Below the pieces are notes generated by a model, which made no database searches, was not told the DNA's origin, and saw nothing but the letters and a program-made list of their open reading frames with translations. DNA of 64,000 nt. Origin: Arabidopsis thaliana (Eukaryota; Streptophyta; Magnoliopsida; Brassicales; Brassicaceae). The DNA lies in the NCBI RefSeq assembly GCF_000001735.4, contig NC_003075.7, positions 10,789,001 to 10,853,000 on the forward strand, written 5' to 3'. Position 1 is the stretch's first letter; every line of letters starts with the position of its first letter. Below are positions 33,337 to 43,847 of this stretch, piece by piece. A program made the translations under genes and the position numbers.

Positions 33337-33366
33337 CCCGAGCGAAGCACGGGTTATCAATCTAAT
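33337..33366 (+). mobile_element. Helitron 3' terminus
   Basis: CCCGAGCGAAGCACGGG (33337-33353) can form a 7-bp stem with one mismatch and a GAA loop. Eight bases later CTAAT (33362-33366) fits the CTRRT end of Helitrons. The arrangement matches Arabidopsis ATREP-type Helitron tails (CCCG...CGGGTTATCA...CTRRT). The base after CTAAT is A, not the expected T, so the junction may be eroded. Confidence 0.75.
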
Positions 33367-34680
33367 AATACGTTAATTTGGAAGTATAATCCAAGTTCCA
33401 ACCATGAAATAAGAAAAAAAAAAAAAACTTATCCAACCAAAAATGATTAACTACACATCATCTAAGACATGACTTTGAGTTCTGAGTTATAAAATCACTT
33501 GATGAATTAAGAGTATCAGTCAATTATGTACAATTTCATAAATGAAAAGCTCATACCGAACTTTCTGACAAAAATGAAAAATCAAATCTTACAGAGTTTT
33601 CTTTAGACTTGGTCTTTTTTTTTTGGTAAACGGTATACCGTATTCGAGTAAGACTAGTCTTTAACTCTTTATCAGTATTTCTTTTTGTTTGGTCGAAAAC
33701 TAATATATAATTCATTCGAGAAGCATAGAGTTCGACGCTTCCTAGTGTAGTCATTAATCAACGAATTAATTTGAGTCATTCACTTAATAAAATCAGTAAA
33801 GGGGAGTAATTAAAATATAACTGCGGCCACGAGTAGTCGGAGATAACGTGAGCGTGATCAAAACTGAATAAAAAGCCACGTGTTGTCACTGGAAGAATTA
33901 AACAATTACTAATTGTCATTCAATTATGTGAAATAAAATATTAGGTGAATTCTGAGAAGAAAGTTTCAATTTGGGGTTATGAAGAGTTGAAGACTATTGT
34001 TTCCCAATCTATAGATTATTATTATGCATTCGAAAGTCGCAACTAGTTTCAGTGATCTGTTCCAAGGTTATGATTATATTTTGACATATATATGTAATTA
34101 TGTATTATGGATTCGCCAGATAGATTTTTTTCTAATTAAGCTAGTACTTAGCGCAATTATTATACGTAATGTTATTAAATAAAAAGTTACTGTATGGTTT
34201 ATTTTTTATTTAAAAAAAGAAGAGAAATAATTAATGTTATGTCCGTCTCTCATCGACCAAATCATGTTTCTCTCGGGTCATTCATGTATCTCTTTGTCTT
34301 TTTCTGCACTTTTTTCCCATTATCTGATGATTCACAGTTTAATATTCGTACACGATTCTATATCACTTGTATAGTTATATATATATTTTTAAACACTCGA
34401 ATATATAATTTGGAATCGGTCTGTTCTCTTGATTCTCTACACTCTAATAAAAACAGGAATTGATTTCAAATGGAGAAAAAGAGTTGGTAAAAGAATTCAT
34501 TCATAAAAATCATTGCTACAAATAAATAATTAGTGTGACAAAACAAGAACAATGACCTTACAAAACTGCCAGTGATGACGTTTGCCTTGACCTTTTGTAC
34601 TTAACTATAAGAACCGACAAAATAAACAGAGAAGAGAACAGAGAAAACGAAAGAAACGCTTTAAACCCCCTCAAGAACAC
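33367..34680. other. intergenic upstream of GT77-like copy 2
   Basis: AT-rich. Short open frames on both strands have no recognisable domain. The last 100 bp is the promoter and leader of the next gene. Confidence 0.4.
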
Positions 34681-36343
34681 ATGAACTCTTCTCCTTCTTC
34701 TTCTTCTTCCCCTTCAAGTTTTCTTGATTATGGATCTGCGATCGGACAAAAAGAAGTAAAGAAAATCCTGGTTTTGGTTCTAGGTTTAGCTGCTTGTCTT
34801 CTTCTTTACAAAACAGCTTATCCTCTTCATCAAGAGCTCGATGTTAACAATCTCAGCTCTCGTCCTTTGCTCGATCACACCTCTTCGTCTTCTCCACTAA
34901 CAGTGAGTTATTAATTGCAACTATACATTGATCTGTAGACTGTACATGTATATGTCTCGATTCATCTTCTGTCTGACATGGGTCTGATCTCTTTCTTAAG
35001 ATCTGTTAGTCAGAAATTTGTTAATTTCTGGTTTCTTTCAGAGATCAAAATCGATCAGTTTTAGGGAAGTTCTGGAGAATGCATCAACAGAGAATCGAAC
35101 AGTTATTGTAACAACGTTGAACCAAGCATGGGCAGAGCCAAACTCTCTGTTCGATCTATTTCTTGAGAGTTTTCGTATCGGACAAGGAACAAAGAAGTTA
35201 CTTCAACATGTGGTTGTGGTTTGCTTGGATTCCAAGGCATTTGCTCGCTGCTCACAACTTCACCCTAATTGCTACTATTTGAAAACCACAGGGACTGATT
35301 TCTCCGGCGAGAAACTCTTTGCTACTCCTGATTACCTCAAAATGATGTGGCGAAGAATCGAGCTTCTCACACAAGTGCTAGAAATGGGATACAACTTCAT
35401 CTTCACGGTACGTATCTTTATCTAAACAAAATTATTTTTTACCAACCTTTTGAATCAAGAAATTAATCTAGAAGATATGCTTAGAAGATGAGTACATTTG
35501 CACTAACATAGAATATACGTTGATGCAAGGCCTTGTTACACAAAATAACAAATCGGTTCTCAGAAAATATCCTAACTATCATTGAATTCACCAAACCAAC
35601 CCATATGGTGGTGAACAAGAGTTTAAAATTCTCCGTTTAGACTTTGATTATGGTTGGCTATTAAAAATGTATATTTTAGAGTTATGTTTAGCATTCATGG
35701 GTTATCATAGAAAAACTTTAAGTCTTGCAAATTTTTGTCTCTTCAGTTTTTTAATTAATTCAAATGGATTCAAACCAAAAAAAATTATATGTATATATTT
35801 ATTTACACAAAAAATCAAATAATAAACAATGATGTCATTTCTAACTATTTCCCTTTATATATTTAGGATGCGGATATAATGTGGCTTCGAGATCCATTTC
35901 CTCGGCTGTATCCTGATGGAGATTTTCAAATGGCATGTGATCGATTCTTCGGTGATCCTCATGACTCAGACAATTGGGTAAACGGAGGATTCACTTACGT
36001 GAAATCAAACCACAGAAGCATCGAGTTCTACAAATTTTGGTACAATTCTCGTCTTGATTATCCGAAGATGCATGACCAAGATGTGTTCAACCAAATCAAA
36101 CACAAGGCTTTAGTCTCAGAGATTGGAATCCAAATGAGATTCTTTGATACGGTTTACTTTGGTGGGTTTTGTCAAACGAGCAGAGACATAAACTTGGTGT
36201 GTACCATGCATGCTAATTGTTGTGTAGGATTAGCGAAGAAGCTTCATGATCTTAATCTTGTTCTTGATGACTGGAGAAACTATTTGTCTTTGTCTGAACC
36301 AGTTAAAAACACAACTTGGAGTGTTCCTATGAAGTGTACATGA
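34681..36343 (+). CDS. GT77-like nucleotide-diphospho-sugar transferase (copy 2)
   Basis: Exons 34681-34902, 35042-35407 and 35867-36343, all phase 0, encode 354 residues. A serine-rich start (MNSSPSSSSSPSS) precedes an anchor helix KILVLVLGLAACLLLYKTA. The catalytic domain mirrors copy 1: NRTVIVTTLNQAWAEPNSLF, YLKMMWRRIELL, YNFIFTDADIMWLRDPF with its DAD motif, then HDQDVFNQIK, RFFDTVYFGGFC and TMHANCCVGL. Exon boundaries fall at identical codons (FIFT/DAD), so the pair arose by tandem duplication with later divergence of the N-terminal stem. Golgi location is inferred; the donor sugar is unknown. Confidence 0.91.
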
Positions 36344-38269
36344 TCTTAAAGACTCAGATTTGGAATAAAATCATTGTTATGGGGAAGATTTGTTATTTAA
36401 TTTGTGTAGATAATAAACTGTGAAATGATGTCAATAAAAAAACAAACTGTGAAAATGGATCTTGTGTTGTAAATAAACAGTCTTCTACTCTTCATTGAAC
36501 ACTTGGTCTACATATAATGTAAAAAACATGTACATTTAGCCACCTTCCTAACATCGAAATTCAAATTTTTGACCTTCAAGCTTACTCATTTTAAAAAGTT
36601 TATGAGAACTCGAAATCAGGATTATTAGAGTGTATATACTTGGTTTAGTTGTGGTTAAGTTTGGTTAGTAGTTTTGGTTTAGTTTACTTGTATTTAAGCT
36701 TAATCATGTATAACTTTTACACTTAATGAAGATTTCACGATTATTGAAAAGGATTTATATATACACAAGTTATCGACCTGCATAGTATTCTTTCAAAAAT
36801 TAATCAATATGTAACACTTAACTCAGACTCGGATCAATGAAAATGGTTGCTAGTGATAAAAATAAGAGAATTGAAATCTGCATAAAATGTAAATTTTTAT
36901 GGTACCAAGTAACAATTTTTATTGAAAGAAACCTATAGTGGTCTATTATTGCCAGATGGTTGTCTTTTGGAGATCCTCTTTGAATGTTCGACTTAATTTT
37001 GGACTATCATCAATGTTGTTGAATGAAAGATTCACCAATTCAATCTGAACGTTATCTTACAGACAATTCAACCTGTTTTTTTCTATCACTAATTTCCGTA
37101 GGAAAAAAACAAAAGATTCTTGATCTCGATCTGCAAAGAAAAATCTCTTACCTTGATTTTTTTTTAAAAGCCAAGTCAGAGTCAGAGCTATCACTTTCAC
37201 ATAAAGTCATGTAAAGGCCTAAAACAGGATCCACATATGTAGGTTCGGCCCAAAACGTATTTTGTATCTCCTTTAAAATTTTGATGGTTAGCAGAAATCA
37301 GAATATCAGTATGTGACTTTTCAAAAACAAATATTCCTTAAGAGTAAACTCTTCCACTGGGTGTATTGAAGCCATCAAACAAATAAGCTTTTTTGGCAGG
37401 TGTTGTAACAAAGGAAATTGGGGAATAAGAAGCACAACATTATGGGTAAGTGTTTCCGGTAGTTATTTGATGTAGAATTTGTATTAAGATAATGAATCTA
37501 GTTATTAACCAGTCAGCATAGTTCGTACCGGCCTATAAACCGCATTTACTTGTGGAGTTTATCATAATTAGGGGATTTGTGTCGAATGGAAAAACAATAT
37601 TAAAAATGTTATAGTGATACCCATTTGTTTTCTTTGAAGTTTCTCTCCTAGACCTAGTGTAGAGTGGCTCGCAATTTTATGCGATGTAACATGCGAATAT
37701 CGTTACCGTCTAATTAAAAACTTATGTCAAGTAGTCAAATAAAGAAACCCTAGAAGTAGAAGACTACGAAAATAGGGTTCGGCGAATTTGTCTCGAGTCG
37801 CTAACAAACATGCATGATGCATCACCTTCCACTATGGCTTACACGAGTTTCCATTTTTTTTCTTTCTTAAATCTTTTTTTTTTTTTTTTAAATCTAGTTT
37901 TCGATACAAACTTTAAGTTTGGTTTAATTTTCTAATTCACTGTTATATTTGGTAAAGTTTAACTAAAAAAAGGTCATGTTTATCATCTATATATTTAGGG
38001 AAATATGTAGACTAACGTAAGAGCTTTTGTTTTGGGTTAATTAGTAAAGTTGTAGAATAATCAAACAAAAAAAAAAGTTGTAGAAGAATATTCAGTAAAT
38101 AAATAAAAATTAATTAATTGATTTACCCAAAAAAAAAACGGAGGAAAGATCTGGTCCATCCAACGGCTGGTCAAATTAAGAAAACATTCTACATAAATTC
38201 AGGATTCAAGTTGCAGAAAATTATTATTTCGTGATTTATGAAATTAAAATTTCTAAAGCTTCAGATTTA
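36344..38269. other. intergenic, no gene seen
   Basis: AT-rich; a short plus-strand frame near 37023-37214 has no family features. TTTGGTTTAGTT-like runs around 36630-36690 are low complexity. Confidence 0.4.
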
Positions 38270-38750
38270 GGGGATGTTATTGATTTCTAATTTACAAGGA
38301 ATTTTGATGATTTCAATTAAATCCTTAAAATGAAAGAAATGAAAGATTTTAAATGATTGTTAGAGAGTTTTTTATAATCTTGTTGATTAGTTTTTCATAA
38401 TCTTGTAAAGTTTCTCAAATAATCTCTCTATTTTGATAATACTTTCCATGACTTTATTTTATAAAGAAAAATGAAGGAAGTCATGAACCAATAACACAAT
38501 AATTTAAATCATTAACAATCATAGATTCTTTTGTTTTAATTGAATAACACAAAACTTATAATGACTTTATAAAAGTATGTATCTAATAACCCAAAATTTA
38601 TGAAGACTTTAGATTACTTTTTATAAATCTTAAATGAATAACACAAAACTTTAACATACTTTTAAAAAATCTTGATTGAATAACAATAGATTTTACATGA
38701 CAATTTATATCACTAAAACTCTTCTGAAATCATAAACGAATAACACCCCC
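38270..38750. mobile_element. PIF/Harbinger-type MITE
   Basis: 481 bp. The left end GGGGATGTTATTGATTTCT and the right end, reverse-complemented, GGGGGTGTTATTCGTTTATG form the inverted repeats. TTA flanks both sides (38267-38269 and 38751-38753), the target duplication of Harbinger elements. GAATAACACAAAACTT-like words repeat internally at about 38545, 38640 and 38680. Non-coding. Confidence 0.87.
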
Positions 38751-39152
38751 TTAAAGTGTTACTATATCAAAATCATATGTGTATTATTATTGGATAGAAC
38801 TATACTATGTATTTGAACATTGAATTGATATTGTTGTTTTTATAATCTACAAGGCCACAAAATCCTCCAATATGAAAACCACCTCTCACAGACTGGGTAA
38901 AATGCAATGTGAATGGGGGCATATCTAAGGAAAGGATTCTGATCTGAGTGAATTGAGAAAAAGTCTTCCAAATCTATGTTCCACTATATTAAAATACAAG
39001 AAAAATTTTGAACATCTTTTTCTTTTAAATAACAATTACCCTTCACTAATTTAATTAAATCTAAGAACTAAATAACCAAATACAGAAAATAAAGAAACTA
39101 GTCTTTTCTTTTTGTAGATAACAAAAACAAAAGAGTAAAATGACAAATTAGA

Positions 39153-39536
39153 TTACATGAATTCATGTGAAGCGCTAGAGAAGGATTCACGAGGAAGTGG
39201 TGGTCTCTTCCTGATATTGTTAGTAGTCGTAACGTATCTTGAAGAAAAAGCATAAAACCGCAAGTAGTAGTCCTCATCATCAGGAAGTGTACCACACGCC
39301 CCTCCGTCGAAGTTGAGTGAATAGCTCATTGGATCGTACCGGCATTGCAAAGAGCTCCCTTGTCTCCGAGCCGTCGACGTAGCCAGCAACAACCTCCCTT
39401 TTTTCTTCAGTTTTCTGATGAGTCTTGCAAGGCACGTGACGCAGCAGTTTGGCGTCGGAGTTGGGACATTGGACTTCTTTGTCACGGCGGTTGCGGTGGT
39501 AGCCTTGCCGCCGTGTATATGCCGGGAAAATCCCAT
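39153..39536 (-). CDS. small plant-specific protein with YDPxSYxLNFD motif
   Basis: Single exon of 127 residues, ATG at 39536. After a short start (MGFSRHIHGGKA) come a cysteine pair (NCCVTCLARLIRKLKKKG), a basic stretch, and CRYDPMSYSLNFDGGACG. The YDPxSYxLNFDxG block is shared by a set of small plant proteins of unknown function, in my recollection. No signal peptide or membrane span. A TATA-like TATAAATATA and a CA/GT microsatellite lie in the leader region. Likely AT4G19980. Confidence 0.75.
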   Translation of the reverse strand: MGFSRHIHGGKATTATAVTKKSNVPTPTPNCCVTCLARLIRKLKKKGRLLLATSTARRQGSSLQCRYDPMSYSLNFDGGACGTLPDDEDYYLRFYAFSSRYVTTTNNIRKRPPLPRESFSSASHEFM

Positions 39537-39563
39537 TTAAGTGACTTTGTCGGACAGAGGAGA

Positions 39564-39581
39564 GTGTGTGTGTGTGTGTGT
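39564..39581. repeat. GT microsatellite in the 5' leader
   Basis: GTGTGTGTGTGTGTGTGT within the leader of the minus-strand gene, so the transcript would carry a CA run. Likely polymorphic between accessions. Confidence 0.85.
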
Positions 39582-39640
39582 TGTTGAGTGTTATAATGAT
39601 GAAGAGAATCTAACTGATAACCTGACAAGCGTATGTATGT

Positions 39641-39653
39641 CTATATTTATAAG
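39641..39653 (-). promoter_or_regulatory. TATA-like box
   Basis: Minus strand reads TATAAATATA about 105 bp upstream of the ATG of the small YDPxSY gene. Confidence 0.45.
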
Positions 39654-41541
39654 TATAATATCTTTATACAATCCAAATTAATATGTTATTAATCTACTTT
39701 AAGATAAAGACAATACTATACTCATTTTGGACCCAAACAAAAGAAAATCTCATTGCTACTTGTTTTAGCAAAATATTAAACGTTTGATTGGAAAGAGTGT
39801 ATAAATAAATTACACAAGGTATTGTGGTAGAAATGTTAACCATAATTAAAAATTGTAGAACCAAAGTTAAGTTCTTGTATACTACCGTTTCAATTCTATG
39901 GTTAGCCACTTCTTCTATAATTTCATAGATATTTTTTGAGTATCACTTCGAGATTCCTCGATCATAACGAAAATAATGTACAAAACTATATAGTAAAGTT
40001 TCTCTATAGATTTGTTTTTCAATTGTATTTTATATGTAGGTCCTAGCCAATAGCCACGATTTTATAAAGTTTTATTTTCTTCGTTTCACATTCTGCGTTT
40101 TTAGATCCATTATCTTAAGATTTTAACGGTTAACTTTTCTTACACTTCGATAGCTCGAATTATAGTTAATAATTTCATATAATTACAACCGTAACAACGG
40201 CATTCGACATATACCTAATCTATCTTTAACCAAGAAGATATATGTACTACAATGTTTTCTCTATATTGATCAAAAATTAGTTGTCGACTTCCACTGAGTT
40301 TGTGTGTTTATAATTGTAGTATATTAAATTGACGACTAAGAAGTAAGAACCCACTATCATAGCCTAATTAAACTTTATCGAAATTAAAAACCTATTACAC
40401 ATACGGTAACATGTATTTACAAGGGTTGCATTAATTCTTTATGTACACTATGTATTGAATAGTGAATAAATTATGGTAGGTAAACAGTGCACATGGCTAG
40501 GATCAAACACATGAAGCTGAGTCAATACTTCGTCTTCTTTACCATCTTTTCCACTCTCATAAGTCATATCTCCCCTTTGTCTAATTTATTTATTTATCTC
40601 AGTAGCATTGGCACATTGTTTTCGATGGTTGGTTTATTTTTTAATTCATTTTAGTCGTCGTAACACATATTTATATATCTTGTGTTTGTGCGGGCACAAA
40701 TGGATATAATTTCAAGGTTTAACGGAAAAGAAAAAAGTAAGTAACCGGCCCATGTGATAGCCTTACAAATATATGAGTGTATAAGCTAATTGCATAGAAA
40801 TATACGCCTGTTAGTGTCAAAAACTAAGAAATATATGCCCATAATATAGATTTTGAATTTAAGAAGATGATCGATCTTAACCAAGTTCATACAACTCTTT
40901 GGAATCTGAAAAAGAAATTACCAATATTTACTATATATTATAAATATATAATAGCTAACCACATCAAGAATGTACTCATAAAGCATACAAGCAAAATAAA
41001 GTAAATATAAACTATAGTCTTAAATCCTCATCAAGTCATCATCATTGACCAAAAGTATATACATAATTACATATAGCCTTAGTGTGTAAAGCACGTGATC
41101 AGCAATGTAATTAGCACTGCCCATCATTTGAACCATCAAACTTGTTAATAACAAATTATTATGTCAAGACTCGAGAGAATTCACTATAAGATATTATAGT
41201 TGCTTATTCTTCTAATCGAAGACAACTTATATTCTTAAGAAAGTTTTGTTGGCTCTCATTCATCACTTTGTTTAGAACAATTCTGCAAATTTCCTCAAAA
41301 GATAAATAAACGGGGGAATAAGAGAGTGACTAGTGAATAAAAGTCAAACATGGGACTAAGTAGATTTCCCTTACATGGAAAGAGATAAGAAGGAAAAAAG
41401 AGAGTAAACCACTAGATATCAATTCCAAATGCAAGAAAGACTCTGAATCTTTGGCCTTTCTCGTTGGTCATCATTTAGAGATCAATATAACTTGCTTTGA
41501 CCTGCAGTTTCTGAAGATCCATCAGCATTCTCGCTTTGCTT
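39654..41541. other. intergenic, no gene seen
   Basis: AT-rich promoter-side DNA of the small gene and 3' UTR side of the GNAT gene. No repeats with clear ends. Confidence 0.4.
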
Positions 41542-42711
41542 TTATGCCTCCAAGCTCTTTGTGAACATCATTGTTGTGGAACCCATCCTGTCATCTCCAA
41601 ACCCACATGCTTTGAAGAATGGCCTGACAAAAATGTTTCTTTCTCATCAGTACAAATGCATAAGGATTCTGCATTCACTAAAATCAATCCCACACATATT
41701 GTAGATATCATTAGTAAGCTACTATCACCAAATTCTTGGTCAGAATAGATCACACTACTATATCCTTCGATCCTAAACCTAGTGTGAAAGGACACAACAA
41801 AGAACTGACAAGCTACTAAAGATGGGTATTAGTTATCTCAGAGGAAAAAGCGGTACCTTTCATCCTCGAAGCAGAGAGCTGCTATGTCGTAAATGTCTCT
41901 GCTTGTGAGTAGCCTATTGTAACAGTTTTTGATGAATGAGGATCTAACCTTTAAGAGAAGTTTAAGGGTTTTAAGTAAAGCAAAATCATAGTGGAAAATA
42001 CCATCAGACCTGACAATTCTGTTTACTATCAGTTTACCAATCCCCATCCTTTGTAGTGAAGGTAAAACCTGGAAAACACTGAGACCAAATCACATATCTT
42101 AGCACCAAACAGAAGCTATTACAGCTCGACTAGACCAGGTAATGAAGCGAATTCCACTATATAACCTGTTAAACTTGTGCTATAGGTAAAAGTACCATTA
42201 GATCATGGATAGAAGCGGTCAAGCCATAATCAGAATAAGCACGACCGAATCCAACAAGCTGTCCATTGGAAGGAGTGAGAGGCACCGCATTCTGAAACAA
42301 GTCTCCCAGAAAACTATCATCCTTATTTTGTCTCCCAAATTCTGAAGTATACAAAGAAGAAGATAAACTTTCTTCTTCTGAATACAAAACCGCATCATCA
42401 ACATCCACGTGTTGTGGTTTGCAAAACACAGATACAATAACATCACTGCGAGAGATAGCTCTACGCAGCTTTTTCATGTCAACAATCTTTTCAACGTTGC
42501 TGTCTTTCTCAGACAAACGGTTGCAAGAATGGTTACAAAGTGAATACAAATTCCTCAATTCCTCTAGATTTATGTCTTTCTTCAACGTAGAGATATATAT
42601 AGGTATCGATCGAGGCAATGCCGATGCAGCATTATCAGATTTTCTCCTCCTTGCCCACCTCAACTCCATAGATACAAGAGAAGACTTACCAACACAACCC
42701 ACCAAACCCAT
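41542..42711 (-). CDS. GNAT3: GCN5-related N-acetyltransferase (GNAT), plastid-type
   Basis: Exons 42711-42196, 42068-42010, 41913-41857 and 41623-41542 encode 237 residues. The acetyl-CoA binding A motif is SLQRMGIGKLIVNRIVR, of the R/Q-x-x-G-x-G type, split across two exons. It is preceded by VGFGRAYSDYGLTASIHDL and followed by YDIAALCFEDERPFFKACGF, the classic GNAT C-terminal half. Residues 1-40 (MGLVGCVGKSSLVSMELRWA) lack acidic residues early and may be a transit peptide, weakly. I recall this locus (AT4G19985) as GNAT3 of the plastid dual N-alpha/lysine acetyltransferase group; treat the symbol as recollection. The small exons (57-59 bp) hide most of the catalytic core from simple frame searches. 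Confidence 0.88.
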
Positions 42712-43847
42712 TTCCTTAAGCAATCTTGGTCACACAATAATGCACCATCTAATCAGGAAACATGACATGATAATCAAAACTCACAGTACCAATTACCAAA
42801 CCTTACAGAAATCTATCAAAGAGTTATTTCTTGAAGAGAAACTATAGACTAAACAAAATACACATTCTACTCAAAGATTCAATTTTTACGTTTACAATGA
42901 ACAAAAGATTGCAAATTTCTCAGAAATCGAGCTCAATCAACATTCCAAGACTCAAAATTTCATGAGAATACTAACTACCATAAGCGTAAATCTCTATGAA
43001 TTATCTGATTAATGATAAAAATATGAAACCTGGGGAAAGTTCTGTCAAATTTCTCGAAGAAAATCAACCATTTTTGCTTCTAAACTCACGATTTTTCCAT
43101 CAGCAGAGGTGAAGAAGAAGAACACCAAAAAAATGTGTGGCTCAAGATTTTTTCTCGTGCAAGAAAAATTATCCGGTTATCGACGAAATGGATCCGGTTA
43201 TCGAAAATAAAAACAGGTTTAAGCAACGATAACCGGAGGAAGAGGAGAGAAGAAGAAACCAACATAACCGCGAGTATAAAAAAGCGAGTACGACGGCGAG
43301 GACGAAGACTCTTTGCCCAAAGATCTGACTCTGTACTCGCTTCCGGTCGTTTCTCAACTTCCCAAGTCTTCTTCATCATGTAATAAACCTTTCCTTTTTT
43401 GCCCTCCCAATTATATCATCTTTGCACTTTAGTTAATTAGTTTCTGATTTTGTCTATTTCATACTGTAATTCTGTAAATAGTCTCTCGATCTTCATTTTG
43501 AGTTTGCTTAAATATCATTTCTGGGTTTTTGCTTTGGTTCCTAAATTTGTTTCTATTTTAAGTGATGAAGATTGGAGCTGACTTTGTTGGTTTTGAATGG
43601 TTGACTTATCATGTTAAAGATGATTCATTTATGTATTTGAAGTTGTTTTTGCTTACATTTTGAGGTTTTAGTATTCTGATTTTGCTGATTATAAGTTTCA
43701 TCTGGTCCATTGATACTCAAATTTATGTTTTTCATAAAAGTTTGCAACTTGGAAACTGATCATAGTGTTTCAACAGGTATAATTTGATCAAACAAGCTTT
43801 GGTTTAGAGGGGTGAAGACTTTTAACTAATCAGGTATTGATTTCGAA
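42712..43847. promoter_or_regulatory. divergent region between GNAT (minus) and FRS1 (plus)
   Basis: Holds both 5' leaders. ATCCGGTTATCG occurs at 43170-43181 and 43192-43203, and its reverse complement CGATAACCGGA at 43227-43237. A probable FRS1 leader intron runs from a donor near 43381 to an acceptor near 43786 (TTCAACAG). A minus-strand frame at 43086-43379 is discussed under rejected items. Confidence 0.45.

Noticed and set aside
36620-36720. Repeated TTTGGTTTAGTT words as a regulatory array
   Set aside because: Low-complexity sequence common in AT-rich Arabidopsis spacers; no fixed period.
43086-43379. Minus-strand frame with a hydrophobic stretch (FFILAVMLVSSSLLFLRLSLL)
   Set aside because: Sits in the divergent leader region of GNAT and FRS1. 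No family match, and probably leader sequence read by chance. An upstream ORF of the GNAT transcript cannot be excluded.
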